Part shown: positions 16,621 through 26,639 of the stretch, in pieces
How positions within the stretch are numbered: position 1 is the first letter of the stretch
Layout: each line of letters begins with the position of its first letter
Origin: an uncultured Parabacteroides sp.
Lineage (GTDB): Bacteria; Bacteroidota; Bacteroidia; Bacteroidales; Tannerellaceae
Length of the DNA stretch: 64,000 bases
Reading direction: 5' to 3'
Assembly: GCA_944325355.1 (NCBI GenBank)
Contig: CALUZS010000013.1
Location: forward strand, 19,562-83,561
Made by a program: the position numbers and the translations under genes
The notes under the pieces: model-generated
The model's database searches: none
What the model was told of the DNA's origin: nothing
The model's input: the letters and a program-made list of their open reading frames with translations, nothing else

Positions 16621-18006
16621 TCACTTATTTTTAGTTATTTGAGCCATAAATTCAGCTTCGCTCACTAACTTATCACCTACAAAAATATATCCCTTCATTG
16701 TCGCTATACCTCGCCGGATGGGAGTAATCAATTCTAACCGAAGAATCAAAGTATCCCCCGGAACAACTTTCTGACGAAATTTGACCCCATCGATTTTCAT
16801 GAAATAAGTCGAATAGCGCTCCGGCTCATCCACCGAATTTAAAACCAGCAAACCTCCGGTCTGCGCCATCGCTTCAACCTGAAGTACGCCCGGCATGACT
16901 GGTTCCTGCGGAAAATGTCCAACGAAAAACGGTTCATTTGAAGTAATGTTCTTGACACCTACAATATAATTGCCGCCAATCTCAATAATTTTATCAACCA
17001 ATAAGAACGGATACCGATGCGGCAACAGTTCACGAATACGATTGATATCCATCACCGGTGCATTATTCGGATCATAAACCGGAGCCTGCACTTCGTTCTG
17101 TTTAATATCTTTCCGAATCATCCGCGCAAGTTGGTTATTTATCTTATGCCCCGGACGGGTTGCAATCACCCTGCCTTGTATCGGTTTACCTATTAAAGCC
17201 AAATCGCCAATCAAGTCCATCAGTTTATGACGGGCTGGTTCATTATCGAATACCAACGGTTTATTATTGACATATCCCAGGTGTTGAACATTCTTATGAG
17301 GGATACCCAGCATGTCGGCAAGCTTATCCAACGATTCTTGGGAAATCATCTGGTCATAAATAACGATTGCGTTATCCAAATCACCACCTTTTATCAGGTT
17401 ATTCTGCAAAAGCATCTCTACTTCCCGAACAAAGACAAAAGTACGGGACGCAGCAATTTCCGTTGCAAAATCCGAAAGGTTGTTCAAAGAAGCAAATTGG
17501 TTTGACAAAACCGGCGAATCGAATGAGATAAGAACATTCATGCTGAACTTGTCATCCGGCAAGATTACCAGTGAAGAGCCTGTTTCCGGATCGGTAACCT
17601 CAATCTTATGTTTGACGATGTAGCAATCCCTTGGAGCATTCTGCTCAACGATTCCTGCTTTTTGCAATTCTTCCGCATAATAGTATGCACTTCCGTCCAA
17701 AATCGGGAACTCAGGTGCATTGACCTCTATCAAACAGTTGTCGACGCCAAAGGCATACAACGCCGCCATCGCATGCTCGATTGTTCCAACTTGTATATTA
17801 TTTTTAGACAAGACAGTGCCACGCTGGGTACCTACTACATTCTCCGCCAATGCGTCAATGACGGGCTGCCCATCCAAATCTACACGCTTTATTTTGTATC
17901 CATGATTCTCCGGAGCGGGATGAAACGACACTTGGATTTCCAGCCCCGTATGTAAACCTTTTCCTTTCAAGGAAAAGCTGTTAGCTAATGTTTTTTGTTT
18001 GTGCAT
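16621..18006 (-). CDS. lpxC/fabZ: bifunctional LpxC deacetylase / FabZ hydroxyacyl-ACP dehydratase
   Basis: The N-terminal part (about 1-305) is LpxC, the zinc enzyme that deacetylates UDP-3-O-acyl-GlcNAc and commits the cell to lipid A. Its ligands are visible as TIEHAM (His79) and ARHKLMD (His260, Asp264). The C-terminal part (about 320-461) is FabZ, with HRYPFLLVDKI, GHFPQEPVMPG and the following Glu in LQVEAMAQTGG. The two activities are fused in one 461-residue chain, as is usual in Bacteroidota; elsewhere they are separate genes. The fusion ties lipid A synthesis to fatty-acid elongation, which draws on the same hydroxyacyl-ACP pool. It starts two bases after the lpxD stop. Confidence 0.97.
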   Translation of the reverse strand: MHKQKTLANSFSLKGKGLHTGLEIQVSFHPAPENHGYKIKRVDLDGQPVIDALAENVVGTQRGTVLSKNNIQVGTIEHAMAALYAFGVDNCLIEVNAPEFPILDGSAYYYAEELQKAGIVEQNAPRDCYIVKHKIEVTDPETGSSLVILPDDKFSMNVLISFDSPVLSNQFASLNNLSDFATEIAASRTFVFVREVEMLLQNNLIKGGDLDNAIVIYDQMISQESLDKLADMLGIPHKNVQHLGYVNNKPLVFDNEPARHKLMDLIGDLALIGKPIQGRVIATRPGHKINNQLARMIRKDIKQNEVQAPVYDPNNAPVMDINRIRELLPHRYPFLLVDKIIEIGGNYIVGVKNITSNEPFFVGHFPQEPVMPGVLQVEAMAQTGGLLVLNSVDEPERYSTYFMKIDGVKFRQKVVPGDTLILRLELITPIRRGIATMKGYIFVGDKLVSEAEFMAQITKNK

Positions 18007-18008
18007 AT

Positions 18009-19052
18009 TTATTTAATGTTTATTTTCTCTTTCAAAGTTTCCAATTCCCGTTTCATTTGATTCATCTCCCGGTATATTTCCGGAAGACGATTAAAAATCG
18101 CACTCGAACGCATGAAACTCTTTGCATCTATCGCCGGTGCGCCCAACACGGTTTTCGGCTCTTTTATATCGCTGATTACACCCGATTGGGCACCAAAAAC
18201 TACACGGTCGCCTATATGTATATGGCCCGCCAAACCTACTTGTCCGCCAAACATACAATGCTTGCCGACTTTCGTCGAACCGGCAATGCCTACTTGGGCA
18301 GCCATGACCGTATTCTCGCCAATTTCCACATTATGGGCTATCTGAACCAGATTATCCAGCTTCACTCCCTTACGGATAATAGTAGAATCCATCACTGCAC
18401 GGTCGATAGTGGTATTCGCACCCACCTCTACATCATCTTCCAAAACTACGTTCCCTACTTGGGGAATCTTCTTGTAGACATCGCCTTCCGGAGCAAAGCC
18501 AAAGCCGTCTGCTCCAATTACGGCTCCCGCATGCAAGATACATCTGTTACCAATCTTACATCCTTCATAAACCGTAACGTGTGGATACAACACACAATCA
18601 TCAGCTATCACACAGTTGTCGCCTATGTAAACATAAGGATAAATACGGCAATTTTTCCCAATCACCACATTTTCTCCTATATAAGCCATATTTTCTATAC
18701 AACAGCTTTCTTCGATTTTTGCCGTAGGCGCAATGAAAGCCGTCGAATCAATTCCACTCTTTTTCGTTTTATGCTGTTCTACCAATTGCAATAATAAAGC
18801 CAACGATGCATAAGCGTTCGCAACTCTCACCAAAGTAGCAGGCACAACATTTTCCGGATGAAAATCATTATTCACCAATACAACACTCGCCTGGGTCGTA
18901 TATATATAATGTTCATACTTTGGATTCGCAAGGAATGTTAATGTTCCCGGCTTGCCTTCTTCTATCTTCGAAAAATTATTGACTTTTACTGTCGGATCGC
19001 CTTCTACGATTCCGTTTAAAAAACCTGCTATCTCTTGGGCTGTAAACTCCAT
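18009..19052 (-). CDS. lpxD: UDP-3-O-(3-hydroxyacyl)glucosamine N-acyltransferase
   Basis: LpxD adds the second acyl chain, to the amino group of UDP-3-O-acylglucosamine. The 347-residue protein has the N-terminal uridine-binding domain ([30 protein letters not shown]) and a long hexapeptide-repeat beta-helix with [12 protein letters not shown] and the catalytic histidine in [11 protein letters not shown] short helical tail ([12 protein letters not shown]) follows. Its length is normal. pyrF lies 26 bases upstream and lpxC/fabZ two bases downstream. Confidence 0.97.
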   Translation of the reverse strand: MEFTAQEIAGFLNGIVEGDPTVKVNNFSKIEEGKPGTLTFLANPKYEHYIYTTQASVVLVNNDFHPENVVPATLVRVANAYASLALLLQLVEQHKTKKSGIDSTAFIAPTAKIEESCCIENMAYIGENVVIGKNCRIYPYVYIGDNCVIADDCVLYPHVTVYEGCKIGNRCILHAGAVIGADGFGFAPEGDVYKKIPQVGNVVLEDDVEVGANTTIDRAVMDSTIIRKGVKLDNLVQIAHNVEIGENTVMAAQVGIAGSTKVGKHCMFGGQVGLAGHIHIGDRVVFGAQSGVISDIKEPKTVLGAPAIDAKSFMRSSAIFNRLPEIYREMNQMKRELETLKEKINIK

Positions 19053-19078
19053 TACTCTATAATTTATATCTAATTTTA

Positions 19079-19909
19079 TCAGATAATTCCTTTTTGTTTT
19101 AAATATTGGGACATCTCTATTTGCACATCCCGGGCAGCCTTTGCAGCAAAAGTCGCAAATTGTTCCGACTTATCGGCATAAATGATTGCCCTCGAAGAAT
19201 TAACAATCAATCCGCATTGATTATTCATACCATATCTGGCAACTTCCTCAAGGCTACCGCCTTGCGCTCCTACACCCGGAACCAGCAAAAAATGGTTGGG
19301 GACATGCTTGCGTATATCCGCAAACATTTTCCCTTGCGTAGCACCCACCACATACATCATCTGTTCTTCCGTAGCCCATTCTGACGATTTTTTCAGTACT
19401 TTCTCGAACAAACGCTCCCCATCTTTATCTTCCGTCAGCTGGAAATCATGCGAGCCTTTGTTCGATGTAAGCGCCAATAAGATTACCCACGCTTCCGGAT
19501 AAATCAAAAAAGGTTTGACACTGTCTTCTCCCATATACGGAGCAACAGTCACAGCATCGACTTTCAGATGGTCAAAAAACGAACGGGCATACATTTCGGA
19601 TGTATTACCGATATCACCCCGCTTGGCATCAGCTATAATAAACTGGTCAGGGTAATTTTCCCGAATATACTTAACGGTCTTTTCAAAAGCCACGACTCCT
19701 TCTACACCCAAACTTTCGTAGAAAGCCATATTCGGCTTATATGCTATACAATATTCCGCTGTTGCATCGATGATTTCCCTATTAAACGAAAATACCGGAT
19801 CATCTTCTTTCAACAGGTGCTGGGGAATTTTCCGTATATCAGTATCCAATCCGACACAAAGGAAGGATTGCTTTAATTTTATATTCTCAAATAATTGCTG
19901 TCTGTTCAT
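19079..19909 (-). CDS. pyrF: orotidine-5'-phosphate decarboxylase
   Basis: PyrF makes UMP from OMP, the last step of pyrimidine synthesis. The 276-residue protein belongs to the longer type-2 group, with FLCVGLDTD near the start, the catalytic [11 protein letters not shown] signature (about 95-105), and [10 protein letters not shown] and the phosphate-binding NSSRAIIYA at the end. It lies between prfA and lpxD with gaps of 27 and 26 bases, in one minus-strand run. Confidence 0.96.
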   Translation of the reverse strand: MNRQQLFENIKLKQSFLCVGLDTDIRKIPQHLLKEDDPVFSFNREIIDATAEYCIAYKPNMAFYESLGVEGVVAFEKTVKYIRENYPDQFIIADAKRGDIGNTSEMYARSFFDHLKVDAVTVAPYMGEDSVKPFLIYPEAWVILLALTSNKGSHDFQLTEDKDGERLFEKVLKKSSEWATEEQMMYVVGATQGKMFADIRKHVPNHFLLVPGVGAQGGSLEEVARYGMNNQCGLIVNSSRAIIYADKSEQFATFAAKAARDVQIEMSQYLKQKGII

Positions 19910-19936
19910 AAAGCCTACAATAAATTAACAACTATA

Positions 19937-21049
19937 TTACAATTCCGATTCCTTCAACCTTTCCGCGTTTTCGGCAACAATCAAATGATCAATGCAGTCT
20001 TGTATATCGCCATCCATAAACGCAGCCAAATTATAAATCGTATAGTTTATACGATGATCCGTGATTCTCCCTTGCGGATAATTATATGTCCGGATTTTTG
20101 CCGAGCGGTCTCCCGTGCTTACCATTGTTTTCCGCTTGGAGGCTATATCATCGATATATTTTTGATGCTCTTTGTCGTAAATAAATGTGCGCAGACGCGA
20201 CAAGGCACGTTCCTTATTTTTCGGCTGGTCTCTCGTTTCCGTACATTCAATTAAGATTTCTTCGACAACGCCTGTATTCGGATTTTTCCAATTATAGCGT
20301 AAACGGACACCAGACTCCACCTTGTTCACATTTTGTCCTCCGGCTCCTCCCGAGCGGAACGTATCCCATTTAATTTCTCCTTCGTTGATTTCCACGTCAA
20401 AAGGCTCTGCCTCCGGCAACACTGCCACAGATGCAGCTGATGTATGCACCCGCCCTTGAGTTTCCGTAGCAGGAACTCGCTGTACCCGGTGTACTCCCGA
20501 CTCATATTTCAAAGTTCCGTAAACTTTCTCTCCGGAGACCGAGCAAATAATCTCCTTATAACCGCCGGATGCACCTTCGCTAAAGCTGGAGATATCCAGT
20601 TTCCAGCCTTTGGACTCGCAATACTTCGCATACATGCGGAACAAATCGCCGGCGAAAATAGCAGCTTCATCCCCACCCGTTCCGCCACGTATCTCCAATA
20701 TCGCATTACGGTCGTCTTGCGGGTCGGCAGGAACTAACAACAACTTGATTTTCTCCTCCAACTCAGGCAACTGTTTTTCACACCGTTCCGCTTCTTCACG
20801 CGCCATTTCACGCATTTCCGGATCACTCTCGCTGTGCATCAATTGCTTCGCTTCCTTCAACCCCGACAAAAGCGACATGTACATTTCCCGAGCTTTCAGT
20901 ATATTGTTCAAATCCTTATACTCCTTTGTCAACTTCACATAACGGCTTTGGTCACCTATCACATTCGGATCGGTAATCAATGTAGAAACTTCTTCAAAAC
21001 GGGAAACCAAGCCGTCCAGTTTTTCCAATAAAGTATTGTTATCTGCCAT
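19937..21049 (-). CDS. prfA: peptide chain release factor 1
   Basis: RF1 reads UAA and UAG stop codons and triggers release of the finished protein. The 370-residue protein has the codon-reading motif PAT in RVPATETQGR and the catalytic GGQ in RSGGAGGQNVNKVES. The length is normal for RF1, and the ITDHRINYTIYNL region near the C-terminus fits the family. It follows the purM homologue by 88 bases; a near-consensus CATATTTG on the minus strand at 21056-21063 might serve as a promoter. Confidence 0.97.
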   Translation of the reverse strand: MADNNTLLEKLDGLVSRFEEVSTLITDPNVIGDQSRYVKLTKEYKDLNNILKAREMYMSLLSGLKEAKQLMHSESDPEMREMAREEAERCEKQLPELEEKIKLLLVPADPQDDRNAILEIRGGTGGDEAAIFAGDLFRMYAKYCESKGWKLDISSFSEGASGGYKEIICSVSGEKVYGTLKYESGVHRVQRVPATETQGRVHTSAASVAVLPEAEPFDVEINEGEIKWDTFRSGGAGGQNVNKVESGVRLRYNWKNPNTGVVEEILIECTETRDQPKNKERALSRLRTFIYDKEHQKYIDDIASKRKTMVSTGDRSAKIRTYNYPQGRITDHRINYTIYNLAAFMDGDIQDCIDHLIVAENAERLKESEL

Positions 21050-21137
21050 TCAGTACAAATATGTTTAAAATAGCGCGTCCGCCCTTACGATTGTTTCAAC
21101 TAAAAATATTCTAATTCTTATCTGTAAAAGTTTTTAT

Positions 21138-22307
21138 TCAATAATAAAACTCGCCGAACTCGCTTTTTATCACTAACTCTTTCTTTTTGCTTTCTTCTAT
21201 CCGCCCAATAACTTGAGCATCGATATTAAAAGACTTGCTGATCGCAATCACCTGTGCGGCATACTCTTCCGGAAGATAAACCTCCAGACGATGCCCCATG
21301 TTGAAAACTTTATACATTTCCTGCCACTCCGTATTGCTCTGCTCTTTTATTGTGCGGAACAATGGCGGTACCGGGAACATATTATCTTTAACAACCCTGC
21401 AATTATCTCCTATAAAATGAAGGACTTTTGTCTGTGCACCACCCGAGCAATGCACCATTCCATGAATAGACGGGCGCAACTCATCGAGCAGTTTCTTTAC
21501 CACCGGAGCATATGTACGGGTCGGTGAGAGTACTAATTTCCCAGCATCAAGCGGGGAACCCTCCACAAAATCTGTTAACTTCAAGTTACCGGAATAAACT
21601 AATTCATCCGGAACTGCCTTGTCATAACTTTCCGGATACTTCTCTGCCAAATATTTCGCGAATACATCATGCCGAGCACTGGTCAGCCCGTTGCTTCCCA
21701 TACCTCCATTATACTCTTTTTCATAAGTTGCCTGGCCATACGAAGCAAGCCCTACGATAACATCTCCTACACGAATATTGGCATTGTCGATTACATCCGA
21801 ACGTTTCATCCGGCAAGTCACGGTACTATCTACAATTATCGTCCGCACCAAGTCGCCGACATCAGCCGTCTCCCCACCTGTCGCATAAACACCGACTCCC
21901 ATCTCCCGAAGCTCCGAGAGCAATTCGTCCGTTCCATTGATAATTGCCGAAATAACCTCACCCGGTATCAATAATTTGTTCCGCCCGATAGTTGACGACA
22001 CAAGTATATTATCGACAGCTCCGACACAAAGCAAATCATCAATATTCATTATTAAAGCATCTTGAGCAATACCTTTCCATACCGACAAGTCACCCGTCTC
22101 TCTCCAATACAAATAAGCCAACGACGATTTTGTTCCTGCGCCATCGGCATGCATAATATTGCAATACTCCGGGTCTCCTCCCAATATATCCGGAATAATC
22201 TTACAAAAGGCACGAGGAAATATGCCTTTGTCTATATTCTTTATCGCATTGTGTACATCTTCTTTCGAAGCTGAAACTCCGCGCAAATTGTAACGTTGAT
22301 CGCTCAT
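21138..22307 (-). CDS. purM: phosphoribosylformylglycinamidine cyclo-ligase (AIR synthase) family protein
   Basis: PurM closes the imidazole ring in purine synthesis (FGAM to AIR). The protein is about 389 residues, longer than the roughly 345 of E. coli PurM but usual for the Bacteroidota form. Motifs include HADGAGTKSSLAYLYW (substrate/ATP loop), MNIDDLLCVGA, and ATGGETADVGDLVRTI. The frame is open to 22331, but a -7 box at 22331-22338 would lie at that codon, so the ATG at 22307 (MSDQRYNLRGVSASK) is the likely start. It opens the long purM-prfA-pyrF-lpx run. Confidence 0.92.
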   Translation of the reverse strand: MSDQRYNLRGVSASKEDVHNAIKNIDKGIFPRAFCKIIPDILGGDPEYCNIMHADGAGTKSSLAYLYWRETGDLSVWKGIAQDALIMNIDDLLCVGAVDNILVSSTIGRNKLLIPGEVISAIINGTDELLSELREMGVGVYATGGETADVGDLVRTIIVDSTVTCRMKRSDVIDNANIRVGDVIVGLASYGQATYEKEYNGGMGSNGLTSARHDVFAKYLAEKYPESYDKAVPDELVYSGNLKLTDFVEGSPLDAGKLVLSPTRTYAPVVKKLLDELRPSIHGMVHCSGGAQTKVLHFIGDNCRVVKDNMFPVPPLFRTIKEQSNTEWQEMYKVFNMGHRLEVYLPEEYAAQVIAISKSFNIDAQVIGRIEESKKKELVIKSEFGEFYY

Positions 22308-22330
22308 CTTCCAATTAGTTTTAAGATGCA

Positions 22331-22338
22331 AAGTTATT
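22331..22338 (-). promoter_or_regulatory. -7 promoter box of the purM-lpx run
   Basis: The minus strand reads TAACTTTG, 23 bases before the ATG at 22307. It decides against a longer purM start. Confidence 0.5.
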
Positions 22339-22405
22339 AAAAAAACAATATATAGGGCATAAGTATCATTAAATTCAAGCTTTTACTAAATTAATTCGCT
22401 TATTT

Positions 22406-23332
22406 TCACCTCAAACGCAATATATCGCCGACTTGAGGAGCATAGTCTTCCTTCTTATCGTTCAACTTATACAGATTCTTCAACCGGATTCCGAATTTCT
22501 GTGAAATGGAATACATCGAATCGCCGGTTTTCACCACATAATCGTAGTTCGGTTTATCTGCCTTTTTCTTTTTCTTCTCCAAATAAACGATATCACCGGC
22601 TTTCAACGGGAAATGCTTATCAGGGGCATCGTTATAAGAAACAAGACTACGGGTCCGGAATCCCAAATCGTCTCCTATCTGCTCAAAGCTATCCCCGGCT
22701 TTCGCCTTGACACAAAGCAATCCGCAGTTCATATAAAGCGTCCGTCCGGATTTCATCAGCCGTTCCGTCACCTTATCCCGCTTTTTATCAGCACGGCTCT
22801 TCTCCTGGTCGTACCGGTACAGTTCATAATCCTCAATAATCTTTATTAACCGATCCGCATAACGTCTGTCTGTTGCATAGCCGCACCGCTTCAAGCCCTT
22901 CGCCCATCCTTTATAATCCGTAATTTTCAAATCAAACAGACTGGCATATCTGGATCTGTAAGCGAGAAAACGGGAATGGTCTTCATACGAATCCTCCACA
23001 CTTTTATACTTCCGAAAACATTCGCCTTTCAAATCGTCGTCGTAATAAACCCTCTTTCCCCTCCAATCGGAATGGCATTTGATACCAAAATGGTTATTCG
23101 ACTTACGAGCCAAAGAACTCTGACCCGCCCCCGACTCCAATACGCCTTGTGCCAACGTTATACTTGCCGGAATCTTATACTTCCGCTGTTGTTCTACCGC
23201 CAATTTATGATATTTGTCGAAATACTTCAGATACGAAGCATTCTTCCGTTGGGCGACAGATGGCAATACCGTTACCAACGAGAGCAATAGTCCTAAAAGC
23301 ACGATACGTTTCCCTACGGTCTTCATGTGCAT
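22406..23332 (-). CDS. secreted N-acetylglucosaminidase (GH73) with two LysM repeats
   Basis: The 308-residue product has a Sec signal (to about residue 27, VAQ), a GH73-type glucosaminidase domain (about 38-172) and two LysM-like peptidoglycan-binding repeats (about 205-255 and 263-307, VVKTGDSMYSISQKFGIRLKNLYKLN being the clearer in part). The catalytic Glu is in GVLESGAGQS; NHFGIKCHSDW and YKSVEDSYEDHSRFL are family motifs. The enzyme cuts the peptidoglycan glycan strand, probably for growth or daughter-cell separation. It has its own -7 box and is a single-gene unit in front of purM. Confidence 0.92.
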   Translation of the reverse strand: MHMKTVGKRIVLLGLLLSLVTVLPSVAQRKNASYLKYFDKYHKLAVEQQRKYKIPASITLAQGVLESGAGQSSLARKSNNHFGIKCHSDWRGKRVYYDDDLKGECFRKYKSVEDSYEDHSRFLAYRSRYASLFDLKITDYKGWAKGLKRCGYATDRRYADRLIKIIEDYELYRYDQEKSRADKKRDKVTERLMKSGRTLYMNCGLLCVKAKAGDSFEQIGDDLGFRTRSLVSYNDAPDKHFPLKAGDIVYLEKKKKKADKPNYDYVVKTGDSMYSISQKFGIRLKNLYKLNDKKEDYAPQVGDILRLR

Positions 23333-23358
23333 TCCTGATTTTACGTTTCTAATCCATG

Positions 23359-23366
23359 CAAAGATA
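23359..23366 (-). promoter_or_regulatory. -7 promoter box of the glucosaminidase gene
   Basis: The minus strand reads TATCTTTG, 26 bases before the start at 23332. Confidence 0.55.
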
Positions 23367-23476
23367 TATGAATTTCAATAAAAACCGCTCCTCCTTCCGC
23401 ATTAGCTTTGACTTTCTCGTCAAAAAGTTTTCTAAATCTCCTGCACAACCGGATAAATAAAAGAAAGATTTATTCT

Positions 23477-23484
23477 ATTTTTGT
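23477..23484 (+). promoter_or_regulatory. -7 promoter box of cdd
   Basis: TATTTTTG, 71 bases before the cdd ATG at 23556. It is divergent from the glucosaminidase promoter. Confidence 0.5.
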
Positions 23485-23555
23485 TAGGGACAATCCAAGA
23501 TTACCATTAGGAATGAATATACAATCTCGGGAAATGACAAAAAAAATCAGACATT

Positions 23556-24032
23556 ATGGAAAACTTGAAAATAGAACTCAACTATAAAAATCTCTCCTTC
23601 GAAGAACTCGGAAACGAAGAAATGATATTATGCAAAGCCGCACAAAAAGCGGCACTCAATGCTTATGCAGCCTACTCAAACTTCAAAGTGGGCGCTGCCG
23701 TATTGCTTGAAAACGGGGAAATCATCTGTGGCAACAACCAAGAAAACGCATCTTTTCCATCCGGAATATGCGCTGAACGCACCGCTATATTCTATGCAAA
23801 CGCCAAATACCCGGACATTCCGATAAAAATATTGGCAATCGCGGCTTATTCAAATGGAGAGTTTCAAAAATATATTTCGCCCTGTGGCATCTGTCGGCAG
23901 GTTTTAGTGGAAACAGAGCGACGTTTTCAAAAACCGGTGCGCATCCTTTTATGTGGCTCCGGGCAGGTTCTCGACATAGAAAAGGGGGAAGATTTGTTGC
24001 CACTGGCATTCAATGACGAGAACTTGGGTTAA
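23556..24032 (+). CDS. cdd: cytidine deaminase
   Basis: The enzyme converts cytidine and deoxycytidine to uridine and deoxyuridine for pyrimidine salvage. The 158-residue protein has the zinc-site motifs CAERTAIF (Cys and catalytic Glu) and PCGICRQVL, together with the AYSNFKVGAAVL and NQENASFPSG substrate loops of the small homotetrameric type. The gene is transcribed alone; its last four bases overlap the end of the convergent outer-membrane protein gene. Confidence 0.96.
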   Translation: MENLKIELNYKNLSFEELGNEEMILCKAAQKAALNAYAAYSNFKVGAAVLLENGEIICGNNQENASFPSGICAERTAIFYANAKYPDIPIKILAIAAYSNGEFQKYISPCGICRQVLVETERRFQKPVRILLCGSGQVLDIEKGEDLLPLAFNDENLG

Positions 24033-25288
24033 TCATTTCCAGCAGACTTAAACCGCTTCAACAGGAACGAAGGATTAATGCGCAGATATATCCCTGCGGA
24101 AAAGCTGCCGTCGGCAGCTTTCTTGACGGAAGCCTGCGAATCAAGCGACAACACCTTGCCGCCTATGCTATGATAATACTCAACATCTATCCCCAAAGCA
24201 AAACCTTTCCCGAATTGCCGCGAATATTCAAGTCCGAGATATGCTAATCCGGGGTTATTATAAACGACACCTTCACGGGAAGTCGACACTGTTCCGTAAA
24301 ACGGGATTCCCAACATCGAAATAAAATCATGACAGGTAAAATATGCTGCTTTTACCCGAAAATCATATATGTCGGCAGAAGCCTGCGTAAATATTCCGCC
24401 TCCTTTGTCGAATGGCCAAATGTCTCCCGCCTGTTGGGAATATCCGACAGCATCCACTTCCAATTTCACATTTTTAAATACCGGATGTCCCGTATTCCAT
24501 TTGCATCCTACCCCGACCGCTGCATTCATTAAGGTCTGGACCGAATTATCTACCAGAGTATCTATCTCTCCTCCCCGGTGTTGTGCCAACACCTGAATCG
24601 GAGCATAAAAATGAAAGCGGGAATCAGGCGCATTGAATTTCACGGAAGAGGAAAGCCCGAACGTGAAAGCCTCCTGATGCGTGTCGTTCTTAAAAATAAA
24701 ACTTTCCCAATTTACCCAAACATCAACATCTATATGCTTTGAAGTATAAAGCAACTGCAAACCTGCTTCCGGATCAGCGGATAAATTCAACTCAGGGTTG
24801 TAGAGCGGTTCAATCAAATGATGATTGCTTCCGCCATAAAGACTCCCTAACACAACATCCACGTGCTCCGACAAAGCAACCTGCACTCGGAAAAACGGCA
24901 AAACATGGAATCCTTTTTGAAATTGACTTCCTTTCCATTCTGCAATATCCTGGTAAGCGTAATTAGGATACCGGTTTGCTCCCCAAAACCGGAGCATGTG
25001 TGCTCCTGCTTCCAATTTAATATTTTCAAAAGGATAATAAACCAGTTTAGGCTGTACCCATAACCCGGGAAGCGTATAACCATCCATCATACTGCCGGCA
25101 TACTCATTGTTCTTAAAGAAGCTGATATTATCTAACTCGAAAAACAACGCTCCGTCATTTTCCGGATTAATATGATAATCTGTCCTATAAACGTGTTCCG
25201 CTATTTGGGCATTACACACAATCATTCCCCCAACCATCCACAGGAAGATAGCAAGAACTACGTAATTTATCTTATGACATGCACGCAT
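24029..25288 (-). CDS. putative outer-membrane beta-barrel protein
   Basis: I do not recognise a named family. From the chosen ATG the product has 419 residues, a signal peptide ending IVCNAQ, and a body rich in alternating hydrophobic strands and aromatic residues (FHVLPFFRVQVALSEHVDVVL, FALGIDVEYYHS) ending in a phenylalanine-containing strand (GIYLRINPSFLLKRF). This pattern fits an outer-membrane barrel of about 14-18 strands. It was given the start at 25288 because a -7 box overlaps codons of the longer frame that begins at 25318. The gene is convergent with cdd. Its function cannot be inferred from its neighbours. Confidence 0.7.
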   Translation of the reverse strand: MRACHKINYVVLAIFLWMVGGMIVCNAQIAEHVYRTDYHINPENDGALFFELDNISFFKNNEYAGSMMDGYTLPGLWVQPKLVYYPFENIKLEAGAHMLRFWGANRYPNYAYQDIAEWKGSQFQKGFHVLPFFRVQVALSEHVDVVLGSLYGGSNHHLIEPLYNPELNLSADPEAGLQLLYTSKHIDVDVWVNWESFIFKNDTHQEAFTFGLSSSVKFNAPDSRFHFYAPIQVLAQHRGGEIDTLVDNSVQTLMNAAVGVGCKWNTGHPVFKNVKLEVDAVGYSQQAGDIWPFDKGGGIFTQASADIYDFRVKAAYFTCHDFISMLGIPFYGTVSTSREGVVYNNPGLAYLGLEYSRQFGKGFALGIDVEYYHSIGGKVLSLDSQASVKKAADGSFSAGIYLRINPSFLLKRFKSAGND

Positions 25289-25307
25289 ACTTTTCCACAA
25301 ATTTCTG

Positions 25308-25315
25308 CAAACATA
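25308..25315 (-). promoter_or_regulatory. -7 promoter box of the outer-membrane protein gene
   Basis: The minus strand reads TATGTTTG, 20 bases before the ATG at 25288 and inside the longer open frame. Confidence 0.45.
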
Positions 25316-25348
25316 CAAATATTCCGTATACGCTCAAACGCCCGGCTT

Positions 25349-26578
25349 CTATTTCATCTCTGCTTCCGCCCGGTCGATTCCTTTCTTCAACTCACTCCAT
25401 GCGTTCCGTTCTATAATATGTACAATATCAAAAACCATCAGTCCTCCAGTTTCTTTCAAACAGATGTACGCCGCATCGGCAAGATTTTCCCGTTTCATCG
25501 TACCCTGCATGGTTCCGTACATAAGACAATCCCCGGCAATCAGCCGTTTTCCCCGGGCAATGCCGTATTCCATCGATTCATTGTTGTCCATTCCCCACAC
25601 TACATCAAGATAAGTTCCCAATAAAAACACATCCAACAGGCCGGCATACCCTGTTTTATAATAATCTTCACTTGCCCAAGCGTACTCCCCGTACGGATTG
25701 TATTTCTGGCTCGCCCAATTCTGTCCATTTACATACAGAGCGGAATACCAAGAAGCCGCCCAAAGTTCCATAGAAACATCCGGCTTTATCCCTTTTATTG
25801 TTTCACGCACCCGGGATATAAAATCATAGATTACTTGGGAACGGAACTCAAACCATTCCTGTGCCAACGGACCATCTATCCGTTCCCCGTTCTCCCAACG
25901 GAATATATCTTCAGGGAAATTTTTTACATCTTTCCCGATATGCTTTTCAAATTGATGACGGGTAAAGGAAGAAAAATCAGACTGGACATCCGGATAACGG
26001 CAATAGTCGAGCGCATAGCCATCAATGTCGTAGTTTTCCACAATCTCTTTCACAAATGAAAGAACATAATCCTGAACTTCCGGATGCGACGGATTAAGAA
26101 AAGCGGAAACTTTTGAAGGATCATCTTTTATATCCTTAAATCCTTCGGGAGTCCACTGCAATGTCGTCTTCGATGCCCACTTTTTATCACTATAGACAAG
26201 CCCTTGCCGCGTTACAGGATTCCCTCCCGTGAAAAAAGTAGTTGACACAACCACTTTCATCTCCCGTTTGTGTGCTTCATCAATAAAGAACTGCAAATAA
26301 TCCCAATCCCGTTTTACTTCGTTCTTTCCCACCTTTTCCAATTGCGGAAGCCGGGTCTTTTTATACAAGACTTCCCCGTAAATCGGACGCACGTCAATGA
26401 CAATCGTATTAAATCCGGTTTCTTTGGTCTTGTCAAGATAATAACGGATAGTATCCCGGTTCGAAAATCTTACAAAATTCGCTTCTGCGTCAAACCACAA
26501 ATATTTCGGGAACTCCTTTGCCGACAAATCGAACAAAAAACAAAGGCTTACAAACAAATACAATAATTTCTTCATCAC
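25349..26578 (-). CDS. GHL10/DUF187 glycosidase-like protein (DigH/YddW type)
   Basis: The 409-residue product has a signal peptide (about 1-20) and a TIM-barrel domain of the 'glycosyl hydrolase-like 10' family: YLWFDAEANFVRF and FNTIVIDVRPIYGEVLY at the start, MKVVVSTTFFTGGNP, and the signature DIDGYALDYCRYPD (near residue 200). E. coli DigH (YddW), a member of this family, cuts glycan strands of peptidoglycan that have lost their stem peptides. The same activity is an inference here. It closes a three-gene run with an AmpG-like permease (61 bases upstream) and a nitrilase-family amidase, which supports a peptidoglycan turnover role. Confidence 0.85.
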   Translation of the reverse strand: MMKKLLYLFVSLCFLFDLSAKEFPKYLWFDAEANFVRFSNRDTIRYYLDKTKETGFNTIVIDVRPIYGEVLYKKTRLPQLEKVGKNEVKRDWDYLQFFIDEAHKREMKVVVSTTFFTGGNPVTRQGLVYSDKKWASKTTLQWTPEGFKDIKDDPSKVSAFLNPSHPEVQDYVLSFVKEIVENYDIDGYALDYCRYPDVQSDFSSFTRHQFEKHIGKDVKNFPEDIFRWENGERIDGPLAQEWFEFRSQVIYDFISRVRETIKGIKPDVSMELWAASWYSALYVNGQNWASQKYNPYGEYAWASEDYYKTGYAGLLDVFLLGTYLDVVWGMDNNESMEYGIARGKRLIAGDCLMYGTMQGTMKRENLADAAYICLKETGGLMVFDIVHIIERNAWSELKKGIDRAEAEMK

Positions 26579-26639
26579 CTATACTCCTATTTTCATTTAT
26601 AATAATACTTTCAACAGAACTACTTCTGTTCAAAAATAC

